A stretch of DNA of 49,456 nt from an uncultured Candidatus Actinomarina sp. (GTDB taxonomy: Bacteria; Actinomycetota; Acidimicrobiia; Actinomarinales; Actinomarinaceae), in the NCBI GenBank assembly GCA_902510995.1, contig CABXDL010000001.1:1-49456 (forward strand), given 5' to 3'. Position 1 is the stretch's first letter. The number at the start of each line of letters is the position of its first letter. Below, piece after piece: positions 16,297 through 25,261 of the stretch. The position numbers were made by a program, and so were the translations under genes. The notes beneath the pieces are model-generated. The model saw nothing but the letters and a program-made list of their open reading frames with translations. It did not search any database and was not told the DNA's origin.

Positions 16297-17670
16297 TTAT
16301 AATTTCTTATAAACTTCTTCAGCTAATTTAGTTGCTTCTTCTTTAGAAACCTCTCCATCATTGATTCTTTGCTCATACAAGGCTTTCATAATCTTTCCAA
16401 CGTCCGGGCCTGGTTTTAAGCTAAACATTTCCATTATCTCATTACCAGAAATAGGTGGTCTCAATTTAGATAACTCTTCTTTTTCGTTTACTTCTTTTAT
16501 TCTTTCTTCCATCTCGTCTAAATACTTATTTATCTCTTCGTATTTTTCTTTATTCTTTGTTGTGATATCTGCCCTAACTAATTCATTTAACTCGATCATT
16601 AGATCCCCTGCGTCAATTATGTATCTTCTTACTGCTGAATCTGTCCAGCCCATCTTGAAGGTGTGTGGTCTAAGGTGATTTTCTACCAAGAGAGCTACGT
16701 TGTTTATCGTATTTTTATCGTATTTAAGCCTCTTCATAATTCCTTTACTCATTTTCGAACCCACAACTTCATGATGTCTAAAATGCACCTTCCCATTTTC
16801 AATTCCTTTAGTTTTTGGTTTTCCTATATCATGAAGAAGTGCTGACATTCTAGAAATAAGCGTTGGAGAAACTCTGTCTACAACAACCATTGTATGTTCA
16901 TATACGTCTTTGTGGTGATGTTCAGGGTCTACTTCAATTTTTAATTCATTTAACTCAGGCATTATTAACTGACTTAGGCCGCTCTCTACAAAAGCTTTTA
17001 ATCCTAATGATGGATTTTCTCCTGTAAGTAATTTGGTAATCTCATCTCTTATTCTTTCAATGCTTACTATTTCTATTCTCTCAAGGTTTTTTGAAATCGC
17101 TTCAAAAATATCATTGTTTGGTGTAAACCCATGTGTGCTTATAAACCTACAAGCTCTAAGCATTCTTAATGGATCGTCCGAAAAGGAAATATGAGGGCTG
17201 TCTGGTGTTCTTATTATTCCTTTTGAAAGATCTTTCATTCCACTATATGGATCGATAATTTTATTTATATTTATGTCATATGCAATAGCATTAACTGTAA
17301 AGTCTCTCCTGCTTAGGTCTGTATCTAGATCTTTAGATGTTTTAATTTCGGGTTTTCTTGAATCTTTATCATATGTATCTTCTCTATATGTTGTTATGTG
17401 AAGAGAGTATTCTTCAATTCTTGTTTCTACTGTTCCAAAAGCTTTTCCTATTTCTGTTGTTTTATAACCGTTTTTATGAAGTAACTTTAAAGATTCCTCT
17501 GGGCTTGCGTTTGTTGTGAAGTCAAAATCATTTGTCTCTATTCCTAAGATTCCGTCTCTAACAGCTCCTCCAACAAGATATATTTCAAAACCAGCTTCTG
17601 CATAGGAAGATGAAACCTTTTTCAAAAAAGGTTTTTCATCTAAAGTTTTTATTAATGTTGTTGGTACCAT
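16297..17670 (-). CDS. cca: CCA tRNA nucleotidyltransferase with HD domain
   Basis: Adds or repairs the CCA end of tRNAs. Class II nucleotidyltransferase head: LVGGAVRDGILG and the catalytic DFDF (about residues 32-52), then RRDFTVNAIAYD and the DDPLRMLRACRF motif. A C-terminal HD phosphohydrolase domain follows (SALLHDIGKPKTKG, HHEVVGSKMSKG). It matches the actinobacterial pcnA/cca gene that sits divergent to a Nudix gene near the origin, as here. The 457-aa length is normal. The intergenic gap to the Nudix gene is only 36 bp. Confidence 0.93.
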   Translation of the reverse strand: MVPTTLIKTLDEKPFLKKVSSSYAEAGFEIYLVGGAVRDGILGIETNDFDFTTNASPEESLKLLHKNGYKTTEIGKAFGTVETRIEEYSLHITTYREDTYDKDSRKPEIKTSKDLDTDLSRRDFTVNAIAYDININKIIDPYSGMKDLSKGIIRTPDSPHISFSDDPLRMLRACRFISTHGFTPNNDIFEAISKNLERIEIVSIERIRDEITKLLTGENPSLGLKAFVESGLSQLIMPELNELKIEVDPEHHHKDVYEHTMVVVDRVSPTLISRMSALLHDIGKPKTKGIENGKVHFRHHEVVGSKMSKGIMKRLKYDKNTINNVALLVENHLRPHTFKMGWTDSAVRRYIIDAGDLMIELNELVRADITTKNKEKYEEINKYLDEMEERIKEVNEKEELSKLRPPISGNEIMEMFSLKPGPDVGKIMKALYEQRINDGEVSKEEATKLAEEVYKKL

Positions 17671-17706
17671 ATTGTTAGCTTAGAAGAAGAATTGGAAGAA
17701 TAAAGG

Positions 17707-18135
17707 ATGAATTCTAAAGTAGATTTTGCAGCAGGTGGGATAGTTTTAATAAACAATAAGGTCCTTATAGTAAAAAATCGCCTAAGAAAAGAATATGAAA
17801 AAAATTACAGCTCTGGATTTTGGGGTTTTCCAAAAGGTCATTTAGAAGAAGGCGAAACACCTCTTGAGGCTGCTGAAAGAGAAGTTTTTGAAGAAACAGG
17901 ATTTCAGGTTAAATGTCTTGATGAAAAACCTGTAGCTGAATCAAGATACTCAATTGAATATGGGGAAACCATTCAAAAAACAGTTTGGTTTTATGAAATG
18001 ATGGTTATAAAGGAGTTTGTAAAAGAACCAGATCACGAAATTGAGGAAATAGCTATTGTTTCAGAAAAAAAGGCTCTTGAATTGTTAACTTATGATGAAG
18101 ATAAAAAAATTTTAAAATATGTATTTAACAAATGA
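17707..18135 (+). CDS. Nudix hydrolase (MutT4-like position)
   Basis: Hydrolyses nucleoside-diphosphate-linked substrates. The Nudix box is complete: G44 x5 E50 x7 R58 E59 xx E62 E63 x G65 in GHLEEGETPLEAAEREV-FEETGF. 142 aa is a minimal single-domain enzyme. The position, divergent from cca, equals mycobacterial mutT4. AAAGG lies immediately before ATG, which is closer than ideal. It overlaps the acetyltransferase frame by 17 bp. Confidence 0.9.
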   Translation: MNSKVDFAAGGIVLINNKVLIVKNRLRKEYEKNYSSGFWGFPKGHLEEGETPLEAAEREVFEETGFQVKCLDEKPVAESRYSIEYGETIQKTVWFYEMMVIKEFVKEPDHEIEEIAIVSEKKALELLTYDEDKKILKYVFNK

Positions 18136-18841
18136 GAAAAGATTAAATCTTAAAATAAACGGTTCTTTTTATACAAGAAAGTGGAATGCTTTTGTTGACT
18201 GTATTTATTTTGAGAAGATTCTTGGAGGTAAGCATCTTCTCAAAAATATAAATAAACAATCAAAAGAATTGGGGTTGTCTTTTAACTCTTCAATGATTAA
18301 TCAAAACGAAGCAAAAAAATGGTTGGAATCTGGGTGGGTTGAAAAACATAGTTTGCTTATTTGTGAATCAAATCTTAAGAATATTAAAAAAACTAACCAA
18401 AATAATGACAAACCAATAGAGCATAAAAGATTTAACTTGTCAGACATAGAAAGTTTATTAAAAATAGATGGTAATATCTTTGACCCATATTGGAAGAATT
18501 CTTATTCGAATTTTATTGAAACAATGAAGAGTTGTAATAACAATTATTTGTTTAAGATCTTTTCAGGTAGCGCACTGAGAGGGTATGCAATTCTTGGTGA
18601 GACTCGTGGCTTTACGTATCTTCAAAGGTTTGGTATTGATAAATCATTTCAAAATCAAGGTTTAGGTAAAGAATTACTTCAATATATTTTATTGTTTGCC
18701 AAATCAAAAAATTATAAAAAGATGAAACTAAACACACAAGAAAATAATGAGGCTGCTTTAGGTCTTTATACAAAAAACTCTTTCAGTGTTTCTAAAAGAA
18801 AACTAGTGATAATGAGTTCTTTTATTCAAAACGAAGTTTAA
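18119..18841 (+). CDS. GNAT family N-acetyltransferase
   Basis: The C-terminal half carries the GNAT acetyl-CoA fold: LQRFGIDKSFQNQGLGKELLQYI (motif A with Q/R-x-x-G-x-G), then MKLNTQENNEAALGLYTKNSF (motif B, RimI-like). The N-terminal 110 residues show no recognisable domain. This position in mycobacteria holds other genes between the Nudix gene and trxB, so it may fill a lineage-specific role. The start overlaps the Nudix gene; a later in-frame start cannot be excluded. Substrate unknown. Confidence 0.75.
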   Translation: MYLTNEKRLNLKINGSFYTRKWNAFVDCIYFEKILGGKHLLKNINKQSKELGLSFNSSMINQNEAKKWLESGWVEKHSLLICESNLKNIKKTNQNNDKPIEHKRFNLSDIESLLKIDGNIFDPYWKNSYSNFIETMKSCNNNYLFKIFSGSALRGYAILGETRGFTYLQRFGIDKSFQNQGLGKELLQYILLFAKSKNYKKMKLNTQENNEAALGLYTKNSFSVSKRKLVIMSSFIQNEV

Positions 18842-18868
18842 AGAGTTCCTTAATAAACTTAAGTAGCT

Positions 18869-18874
18869 TATTAT
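18869..18874 (+). promoter_or_regulatory. -10 hexamer upstream of the trxB operon
   Basis: TATTAT, 6 bp before the ATG at 18881, with no Shine-Dalgarno sequence: consistent with a leaderless transcript for the small membrane protein, trxB and the CwlM-like gene. Confidence 0.45.
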
Positions 18875-18880
18875 ATCAAT

Positions 18881-19165
18881 ATGGAAGAAGATAGCTTTGT
18901 AGAATCGGTAGATGGTCTAATAAAAACAATAAAAGAACTCATTGTCAGGCCTATTCAGCGTTTTACAGGTTTTGCAAGTCTTGGTTTGTTACTTGTTGTT
19001 CTTTTATTAACATCACTGGTTTTTTTATTTATGGGAGTAATTAAAATAATGCAAGGACTTGGTGTGTTGCTTGGAGTTAATCCAACTGGTTTCGCTTTAG
19101 CTGCACTTGGTTTAGTTTTTTTATTTTTATCTTTAAACAATTACAGAAAGAAGAGAAATGCATAA
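18881..19165 (+). CDS. Small two-helix membrane protein
   Basis: 94 aa. A charged N-terminus (EEDSFVESVDGLIKTIKELIV) precedes two membrane helices at about residues 30-58 and 65-84, then a basic tail (NNYRKKRNA), so both termini are probably cytoplasmic. Occupies the position before trxB where actinobacteria usually have mviN and sigM. The length and hairpin form recall small phage-holin-superfamily membrane proteins, but no firm family match. It overlaps trxB by 8 bp, so the two are translationally coupled. Confidence 0.6.
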   Translation: MEEDSFVESVDGLIKTIKELIVRPIQRFTGFASLGLLLVVLLLTSLVFLFMGVIKIMQGLGVLLGVNPTGFALAALGLVFLFLSLNNYRKKRNA

Positions 19166-20072
19166 TCTAGCAATCATTGGTTCAGGTCCCGCTGGTTATA
19201 CTTCTGGTATTTATGCTTCAAGAGCAAGCTTGGAGCCTATCCTTTTTGAGGGGTTAGAATCTGGTGGTCAGCTTATGTTAACAACAGACGTCGAAAATTA
19301 TCCTGGTTTTGATTCTGGAATAATGGGCCCAGATTTGATGCAGATATTCAAACAACAGGCTGAAAGGTTTGGAACCGAAATTAAAACCGAAACAATTAAT
19401 AAAATAGAAAAAATTGATGGTGGATTTAGACTTGAAAGTGGAAAAGATACTTATGAATTTAAATCAGTAATTATCTCCTCCGGGGCATCTGCTAAATGGC
19501 TTAATGTAAAAGGAGAGAAAGAACTTCAAGGCCATGGTGTTTCGGCATGTGCTACTTGTGATGGTTTCTTTTTTAAAGAAAAAAAAGTAATTGTAGTTGG
19601 TGGTGGCGATTCGGCCATGGAGGAAGCTCTTTTCTTAACAAAATTTGCAACAAAAGTCTATATTGTCCACAGAAGGGACTCTTTTAGAGCTAGCAAAATT
19701 ATGCAAGACAGAGTTTTAAATAATGAAAAAATTGAGGTGCTTTGGAATAAAGAATTAATTGAAATTCATGGAAATCAAAGTGTAGAATCTGTATCTCTTA
19801 AAGACACTCTAAATGATTCTTCTTCAAAGTTAAATATAGATGGAGTGTTTATGGCTATTGGTCACACCCCAAATGTTTCTTTTTTAGATAACTTAGTCGA
19901 TCTAGATGAAAAAGGATACATAAAAACAGGTTTCACAACTGATACCAGCACTTCTGTACCGGGAATCTTTGCAGCTGGAGATGTTGCTGATTCAGTTTAT
20001 AGACAGGCAGTAACCGCTGCAGGTACGGGATGTCAGGCAGCAATTGATGCCGAGAGGTGGCTTGACCATTAA
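19158..20072 (+). CDS. trxB: Thioredoxin-disulfide reductase
   Basis: NADPH-dependent flavoenzyme reducing thioredoxin. FAD motif GSGPAGYTSGIYASRA at the N-terminus, redox CATC at residues 131-134, NADPH-binding GGGDSAMEEA and the final GIFAAGDVAD ... AVTAAGTGCQAA. 304 aa is standard. No thioredoxin gene follows it here, unlike the usual actinobacterial trxB-trxA pair. It overlaps the CwlM-like gene by up to 29 bp. Confidence 0.96.
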   Translation: MHNLAIIGSGPAGYTSGIYASRASLEPILFEGLESGGQLMLTTDVENYPGFDSGIMGPDLMQIFKQQAERFGTEIKTETINKIEKIDGGFRLESGKDTYEFKSVIISSGASAKWLNVKGEKELQGHGVSACATCDGFFFKEKKVIVVGGGDSAMEEALFLTKFATKVYIVHRRDSFRASKIMQDRVLNNEKIEVLWNKELIEIHGNQSVESVSLKDTLNDSSSKLNIDGVFMAIGHTPNVSFLDNLVDLDEKGYIKTGFTTDTSTSVPGIFAAGDVADSVYRQAVTAAGTGCQAAIDAERWLDH

Positions 20073-21012
20073 TCTAGAATCTCTCTCTTTTGTAGACGAA
20101 CTTTCAGAGGTTGAATTACAAGATCTTAAAGAAAGGTTAAATTATGTTGGGTATTCATCAACAGAAGAAAAAGCTGAGATCAAATCTATTCTTTCTTTGT
20201 TTTTAGAAGACAGAAGTATTGAAAACCTATCAACAAAGGAGGAACTTTGGATAGAGTTGGTGAATTACGGGTACAAGCTCGGAGATAGGATTTTAACAAA
20301 AACAAATCCGATCCTTTATGGAGCAGATGTTGAAGAGCTACAAGAACTTTTGTCTAGGTTAGGTTTTTACTCAGAACCTATTAACGGGATCTTTACAAAT
20401 GATGTTGTCTCTTCAGTAGTTAAGTTTCAAGAAAATAGAGCTCTTGATGTAGATGGAACTGTGGGTTTAAATACTGTTGAAGAAATTAGAAAACTTATAA
20501 GACCTGGTTTTGATACTTCACTAAACGAAGCGATTAAAACAATTTCACCTGGTTTCATGACTGGAAGCATAGGCTATTCTGTTTCTTTTAATTTTCCAAA
20601 TTTTGGAAGCTATAAAGACCAAGTTGCTATTTATGAAAAAACAAGAAACCTATGCTTAGAAAAAAATATTCTTGCTTCTTTTGCCTCTGAAGCCGGTGAA
20701 GAAATAGAAGAAGAAAATATTATAAACTACGTAAATAATAAACAACCAGCCCTTTTTGTTTCTTTTAAGAGCTCAGATGAAAGTTTGATCGAATACTTCA
20801 AAGGTAGTTTTTCTGAAAGCATTATTGGGAAAAAGCTAAGTGAGTCTATACAAGATAGTTTTAATATCCCTATTGTGGGAAGAGCTTCTAGTCTTTTAAA
20901 AAATACAAAATCTGTTTCAATTATAATAAATGGTAAATTTTACCAAATTAATGAACTGGAAGAAATTCTTACTTATCTTTTAGATAGTTTAAATGAATCA
21001 TTATCTACTTAA
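20044..21012 (+). CDS. CwlM-like peptidoglycan-binding protein with degenerate amidase domain
   Basis: At the cwlM position (trxB-cwlM-parB). One clear PG_binding_1 domain covers residues 92-152 (ADVEELQELLSRLGFY...DVDGTVGLNTVEEI); a weaker copy precedes it at about 16-78. The remaining 160 residues resemble Amidase_3 in outline (ALFVSFKSSDESLIEYFKGSF matching the usual FISIHxN...YY region), but the zinc-binding His and Glu residues are absent. No signal peptide. CwlM in mycobacteria is a cytoplasmic activator of peptidoglycan precursor synthesis rather than an enzyme, and this gene fits that role (inference). The start may be ATG 20044 or TTG 20062, which follows GAGGTGG. Confidence 0.72.
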   Translation: MMPRGGLTINLESLSFVDELSEVELQDLKERLNYVGYSSTEEKAEIKSILSLFLEDRSIENLSTKEELWIELVNYGYKLGDRILTKTNPILYGADVEELQELLSRLGFYSEPINGIFTNDVVSSVVKFQENRALDVDGTVGLNTVEEIRKLIRPGFDTSLNEAIKTISPGFMTGSIGYSVSFNFPNFGSYKDQVAIYEKTRNLCLEKNILASFASEAGEEIEEENIINYVNNKQPALFVSFKSSDESLIEYFKGSFSESIIGKKLSESIQDSFNIPIVGRASSLLKNTKSVSIIINGKFYQINELEEILTYLLDSLNESLST

Positions 21013-21805
21013 ATCTATTTATAAAAGACCTTAATGCATCCTCTGTTGAGAAATTTAGCGTTACCTTAAATTTTTTATTGTTCTTTTTAATATCTGCTTT
21101 TGATCCCGTTTGGTCTTCAAAAAATTTTTTGTAATGTAGTAGTTCTTCAGAGATTTCTTTATTAAAGCTTGTGATGTTTCTTACTCTTTCTTCTACTTGC
21201 CTACTAGATAGTTTTAAATTTAAAATTTCAACAAGGAGCTCTTCTTGTTTTTGTTCTTCTAAATTAATCATTGGCTTAACTTGACCCATTGTTACTACTT
21301 GTTCTTGAAGTGCTTTGTAAACCTTGCTACTTAGTTTTGATAATCTAAGTAAGTTTGATACGTAGGATCTACTTTTCCCAACTAGAATTGCTATGTCTTT
21401 AGTTTCTAAACTATATTCTTCAATAAGCTTTTTATATCCTGCTGCTTCTTCTGTTGAATTAAGTTGTTTTCTTTGTATGTTCTCAACTAAACCAATTACT
21501 GCAGCATCTCTAGAACTTACATCTTTAATTAAACAAGGTACTGATTTTAATCCTGCTTCTCTTGAGGCTCTTAGTCTTCTTTCCCCCGCAATAAGTCTAT
21601 ATTCACCAGATCCTACTTCTTGAACTATTAATGGTTGTAATATTCCGTTCTTTATAATTGATTGACTCAGTTCTGATAACTTTTCTTTGTCAAAATTTGT
21701 ACGTGCTTGTGTTTCGCTTTTCTTAATTGACGATATGTCTATTTCTACGGCCTTAAATTCTCTAACGTTTGTATCTGTTATTAATGAACTAAGAGATCTT
21801 TTCAT
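21005..21805 (-). CDS. parB: Chromosome-partitioning protein ParB
   Basis: Binds parS and, as a CTP-dependent clamp, spreads to form the partition complex. The N-terminal CTPase region has the signature GEYRLIAGERRLRASREAG (GERR box) and ENIQRKQLNSTEEA; the helix-turn-helix is around VGKSRSYVSNLLRLSKL; a C-terminal dimerisation segment ends the protein. 266 aa. It overlaps parA by 17 bp and converges with the CwlM-like gene (8-bp overlap). A likely target, parS, lies about 0.8 kb upstream in rsmG. Confidence 0.96.
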   Translation of the reverse strand: MKRSLSSLITDTNVREFKAVEIDISSIKKSETQARTNFDKEKLSELSQSIIKNGILQPLIVQEVGSGEYRLIAGERRLRASREAGLKSVPCLIKDVSSRDAAVIGLVENIQRKQLNSTEEAAGYKKLIEEYSLETKDIAILVGKSRSYVSNLLRLSKLSSKVYKALQEQVVTMGQVKPMINLEEQKQEELLVEILNLKLSSRQVEERVRNITSFNKEISEELLHYKKFFEDQTGSKADIKKNNKKFKVTLNFSTEDALRSFINRFK

Positions 21806-22559
21806 TTATTTCAACTCTTTCTATTATTTCTTCTGCTAACTTATTAAATTCTATTTTTGCTTTACTCTCATCACTAAAATCTATCACAGTTTTACCATAA
21901 AAAGGGCTGTCTGCAATCTCTGTTAAGTGAGAGATTTTAGTTTTTAATAATCTATCTCCTAGCAAGTATTCTAATTCAGTTAAAAATTCCTCGTAGCTAG
22001 ACCTTTTTTTTTCAACCTGGTTTAATAAAACTCCTAAAAATATAGGATTAATATTAGGAATATTTTTTAACGTCGTTTTAGCAAAATTCATAGCTTGTGC
22101 TACTCCTTCAACAGCTAAGAATTCTGGTTTTGTTGGTATCAAATAATAATCTGATGCAGCAATTCCTTCCTGCACTAAAGAACTCATGGTTGGTGGTGTG
22201 TCTATAAAAACAAAGTCAAAATTATTAAAAAATCCAGCTTGTTTTAGTTTCCTGATTTTCGATCCTCCAATAATCTTTTCTTCGTTGTGTCTGACTATTT
22301 CTTTATTTGAAGGAATAATTGAAAGGTTTTCACTCAATTCTCCTGGATATACCTCCGTTGTGCCTTCTAATAGCTGAATACTATTTGTAACTTCATTTGT
22401 GTTTTTATCAAAATTTAAATATGTGGAAACATTACCTTGGGGGTCTAGATCTATAATTAATGTTTTGTATCCATTTTTTGAGAAAATGGTAGATAAATTT
22501 ACAACTGTGGTTGTTTTTCCTACTCCACCTTTTTGACAAATTATTGATATTATTTTCAC
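21789..22559 (-). CDS. parA: Chromosome-partitioning ATPase ParA/Soj
   Basis: Deviant Walker A KGGVGKTT at residues 10-17, switch I region around IIDLDPQGN, and FIDTPPTMSSLVQEG. 256 aa, the size of small chromosomal Soj proteins without a DNA-binding extension. Drives origin segregation with ParB. ATG at 22559 overlaps the rsmG stop by 4 bp. Confidence 0.95.
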   Translation of the reverse strand: MKIISIICQKGGVGKTTTVVNLSTIFSKNGYKTLIIDLDPQGNVSTYLNFDKNTNEVTNSIQLLEGTTEVYPGELSENLSIIPSNKEIVRHNEEKIIGGSKIRKLKQAGFFNNFDFVFIDTPPTMSSLVQEGIAASDYYLIPTKPEFLAVEGVAQAMNFAKTTLKNIPNINPIFLGVLLNQVEKKRSSYEEFLTELEYLLGDRLLKTKISHLTEIADSPFYGKTVIDFSDESKAKIEFNKLAEEIIERVEINEKIS

Positions 22560-23161
22560 ATACTTGTTATAACATCAATAAATCGATAATCGTTATTATT
22601 AATAAGAAATTTTTCTTGTTTCACGTGAAACTTTTCATTTATTTTTGGTTTGTTTTTTTCATTAGAGGAGACAAGGTATGTATTTTTTTTTAGTGTTTTT
22701 GTGACTTCTTTAATCAAATTAGAAGTTGATAAATAGCACCTAAGGGTAAAGACAACATTTTCTTCATGATTTAATATTTCTATAGCGTTTCTTTCTTCTG
22801 CAAAAAGTTCTTGCATTTCTAGTATTTTTATTAATCTATCTAGTTCAAATATTCTGCTTTTTTTATTATCTATTAAGGTTACTTTTTTTTTGCTTACGAT
22901 AGATATTGGTATTCCTGGAATTCCTCCACCTGTTCCTATATCAAAAATATTAGCCTTTTTTAGACCCAGGTCTTCAATTATTTTATAAAAATATAATGAA
23001 TGCACTATGATTTCGTCCCAAATGTATTGATCTGTTTTTGGACTAATTAAACCGGTTTTAATGCCTGTAATAGAAAGCCATTCGTGATATTTAACAAGCT
23101 TTTCCTTGTTTTTCTCTAGGTATTGTTCTCCCCACGCTGGAATTTGGGGATTATAGGTCAT
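22556..23161 (-). CDS. rsmG: 16S rRNA (guanine527-N7)-methyltransferase RsmG
   Basis: SAM-dependent methyltransferase with motif I in IFDIGTGGGIPGIPISIV and the following acidic loop VTLIDNKKSRIFEL. 201 aa. The C-terminal region encodes the parS site: the codons for FHVK lie inside TGTTTCACGTGAAACT (reverse-palindromic). Overlaps its neighbours on both sides (4 bp each), so the jag-rsmG-parA-parB chain is a tight operon. Confidence 0.93.
   Translation of the reverse strand: MTYNPQIPAWGEQYLEKNKEKLVKYHEWLSITGIKTGLISPKTDQYIWDEIIVHSLYFYKIIEDLGLKKANIFDIGTGGGIPGIPISIVSKKKVTLIDNKKSRIFELDRLIKILEMQELFAEERNAIEILNHEENVVFTLRCYLSTSNLIKEVTKTLKKNTYLVSSNEKNKPKINEKFHVKQEKFLINNNDYRFIDVITSM
22617..22632. promoter_or_regulatory. 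parS: parS centromere site
   Basis: TGTTTCACGTGAAACT matches the near-universal parS consensus TGTTTCACGTGAAACA at 15 of 16 positions. It is inside rsmG and close to parAB and the origin, the usual place for parS in many bacteria. Confidence 0.93.
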
Positions 23162-23910
23162 TCTTCTTCTTGTTCGTTTGGTGCGAAGACTACAGACCTA
23201 TATGGCTCTCTTCCTTCAGAGTATGACTTTATACCATTTATTTCAGAAACAGCATCGTGCAATGTTTTTCTGTCAACTGAATTCATTGGTTCTAACATAA
23301 CCTCTTGTTTGTCCTCAAGGATTTGTTTTGTTAGTCTTTCTGCATAAATTGTTAAAGCTTCTTTCCTTTTAAGTGCATAATCTGCAACATCTAACCTAAG
23401 CCTTGTTCCAGCACCTGTTTTTCTTTGAATAACAGTTCTTGTAAGCTCATGTAGCGAACGAATGATTGTTCCTTTTTCACCAACAAGAGCCTCTGTTTGT
23501 TCTCCTGTAACTTTTACAAGAAGATTTCTATCTTCTGTTTCTCCTTCTACTACTCCTTCTAGACCAAAAGATTTAATGAGTCCCTCTAAAAATGAAATTG
23601 AAACCTCTAATTGTTTTTTTGGATCTGCTTCAACTCTTGGTTTTGTTGATTCAAATTTTTCTCTTCGGTTTCTTGGTCTTTCGTTTCTGTTTCTTGGTTT
23701 ATAATTTCTTCCATTTCTATTTTTAAAACCATTTCTAACTGAAATTCTAACTAAGGCTTTTGTTCCTCCAACACCAAAAACCCCTCCTTCTGGTTCTCTT
23801 AGTATGCTTATGTCTGCTTCGGTTGCATCATCAAGTTCTAATTCTTTTAGGCCTGCTTTTATTGCGTCATCAATGGTTTTTGCTTCAACTTCTACCCATT
23901 TATTAGACAT
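23158..23910 (-). CDS. jag: Jag/KhpB RNA-binding protein (Jag-N, KH, R3H)
   Basis: 250 aa. N-terminal Jag domain (WVEVEAKTIDDAIKAGLKEL; GGVFGVGGTKA), a basic linker rich in Arg/Asn (about 75-95), a KH-like segment with GEKGTIIRSLHEL, and a C-terminal R3H domain with the R-x3-H motif in DRKTLH. Binds RNA and, with a KH partner, influences cell-wall growth in other bacteria. Starts in overlap with the yidC stop. Confidence 0.92.
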   Translation of the reverse strand: MSNKWVEVEAKTIDDAIKAGLKELELDDATEADISILREPEGGVFGVGGTKALVRISVRNGFKNRNGRNYKPRNRNERPRNRREKFESTKPRVEADPKKQLEVSISFLEGLIKSFGLEGVVEGETEDRNLLVKVTGEQTEALVGEKGTIIRSLHELTRTVIQRKTGAGTRLRLDVADYALKRKEALTIYAERLTKQILEDKQEVMLEPMNSVDRKTLHDAVSEINGIKSYSEGREPYRSVVFAPNEQEEE

Positions 23911-24734
23911 TATTTTCTCCTTCTTTTTTTTCTTTTTTTGCGAGAATCATCATTAACCGGTCCTTCTTTGTTTTCCTGGTCTTTTTCATTGTTTTTCTCG
24001 TTTTCTTTGGTGTTTTTATCAGGTTGGTTTTCTTCAATCTTTACAATTAAAGCTTGTTGACCAATTCTGAAAATATTTCCTGTTAAAAAGTAAACAACCA
24101 AACCAGACGGAAGGGTCCACGATATAAAACCAAAAAATATTGGCATAACCTTTCCTATCATCTGCATTTGCTGTTGTTGTTGGTTGTTGGACTTTCCTTG
24201 TTTCTTGGTTAGTTGGTTTTGTTGGATTAGGGCTGTACCCACCACCAAAAGTATTAAAACAATATATGGAGCTCTATCAATCCAGGTACTTATTGTAGAT
24301 GCTGGAATCTGTAAGTCCATATTAAAGAACAAAACACTTGAGTGATCTCCAAGCTGTGAGTAAAGATTTGCTTCTTTTGGTATAAATAAAAGTGGTTCTC
24401 TTAAAACCCTAAAAAGAGCGAACCAAATGGGCATTTGAACTAGTAATGGAACAACACAACCTAGTGGGTTTATTCCTTTTTCTTTATAAAGCTCTGCAAT
24501 TTGTTTATTTAACTCTTCCTTGTCGTCTTTATATTGTTTTTGTACTTTTTTTATATCGGCTTGTGCGTCTTGCATTCTCTTTGTAGATCTTGTTTGCCTA
24601 AGGGTTAGAGGAAAAATTATAATATTAATTATTATTGTCAATATAACTATTGATAAACCGTAAGAAGCTACGAAGTCGTAAACATAGGAAAGTAAAAAAC
24701 CTATAGCTAAAGCGAATGGTTCTATTATTGCCAA
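23910..24734 (-). CDS. yidC: Membrane protein insertase YidC
   Basis: 274-aa short-type (Oxa1) insertase. Membrane helices at about 18-45, 95-115, 145-170 and 190-225 include the family motifs IIIFPLTLRQTRSTKRMQ, QMPIWFALFRVLREP and LPSGLVVYFLTGN. The cytoplasmic loop after helix 1 is charged, and the C-tail is strongly basic (RKKRKKRRRK), suited to ribosome contact. No lipoprotein signal or long periplasmic domain. Overlaps yidD by 10 bp. Confidence 0.95.
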   Translation of the reverse strand: MAIIEPFALAIGFLLSYVYDFVASYGLSIVILTIIINIIIFPLTLRQTRSTKRMQDAQADIKKVQKQYKDDKEELNKQIAELYKEKGINPLGCVVPLLVQMPIWFALFRVLREPLLFIPKEANLYSQLGDHSSVLFFNMDLQIPASTISTWIDRAPYIVLILLVVGTALIQQNQLTKKQGKSNNQQQQQMQMIGKVMPIFFGFISWTLPSGLVVYFLTGNIFRIGQQALIVKIEENQPDKNTKENEKNNEKDQENKEGPVNDDSRKKRKKRRRK

Positions 24735-24937
24735 TTTTTACCAATTTTTCTATATATTGGATTACAGATATAAATTCTATATAAAATCAATGGAATGACT
24801 TTAATAAGGCCTTTTTCGTTTACTTCTTCTGTTATAACAGAAGAGCAGGTTGGGTAATACATACAGTTTCCTTGTCCTAACCCAAATAAACCCAATAAGG
24901 ATCTAAATATTAAAAATATTAAACTCGTAATCTTCAC
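24725..24937 (-). CDS. yidD: Membrane protein insertion efficiency factor YidD
   Basis: 70 aa with the family's Cys-rich core CMYYPTCSSVITEEV and the YRIYICNPIY segment. Small amphipathic protein acting with YidC. Located between rnpA and yidC, as in most bacteria. Confidence 0.92.
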   Translation of the reverse strand: MKITSLIFLIFRSLLGLFGLGQGNCMYYPTCSSVITEEVNEKGLIKVIPLILYRIYICNPIYRKIGKNWQ

Positions 24938-24939
24938 TT

Positions 24940-25257
24940 CTATTTTAGTTTTGGATGAGATGCAATAATTCTGCTTAATTCTTTATATTTAAGCTTGGTT
25001 CCTTGTTTTGTTCCAATAATATAAATATCAAAATTATTTTTTGCTTCTAAACCTCTAACTACCTCTTTAATCTTTCTTCTAAACTTATTTCGCTTAACTG
25101 CGTTTGCTTCTGATTTAGGAATGCTTATTCCTAATCTCGACAGCTTTTCATCACCGTCTTCTATGTATACTCTTAAACCTTGCTCAGTTAAACAATTTTC
25201 TTCTTTTTTCAGGCTCAAAAAATGATTGCTATTTTTTAACGTAGTAAAATTTACCAA
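24940..25257 (-). CDS. rnpA: Ribonuclease P protein component
   Basis: 105-aa basic protein that assists RNase P RNA in tRNA 5' processing. The RNR-type motif is KRNKFRRKIKEVVR at about residues 54-67, with LGISIPK before it. It follows rpmH by 4 bp. Confidence 0.92.
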   Translation of the reverse strand: MVNFTTLKNSNHFLSLKKEENCLTEQGLRVYIEDGDEKLSRLGISIPKSEANAVKRNKFRRKIKEVVRGLEAKNNFDIYIIGTKQGTKLKYKELSRIIASHPKLK

Positions 25258-25261
25258 CTAA

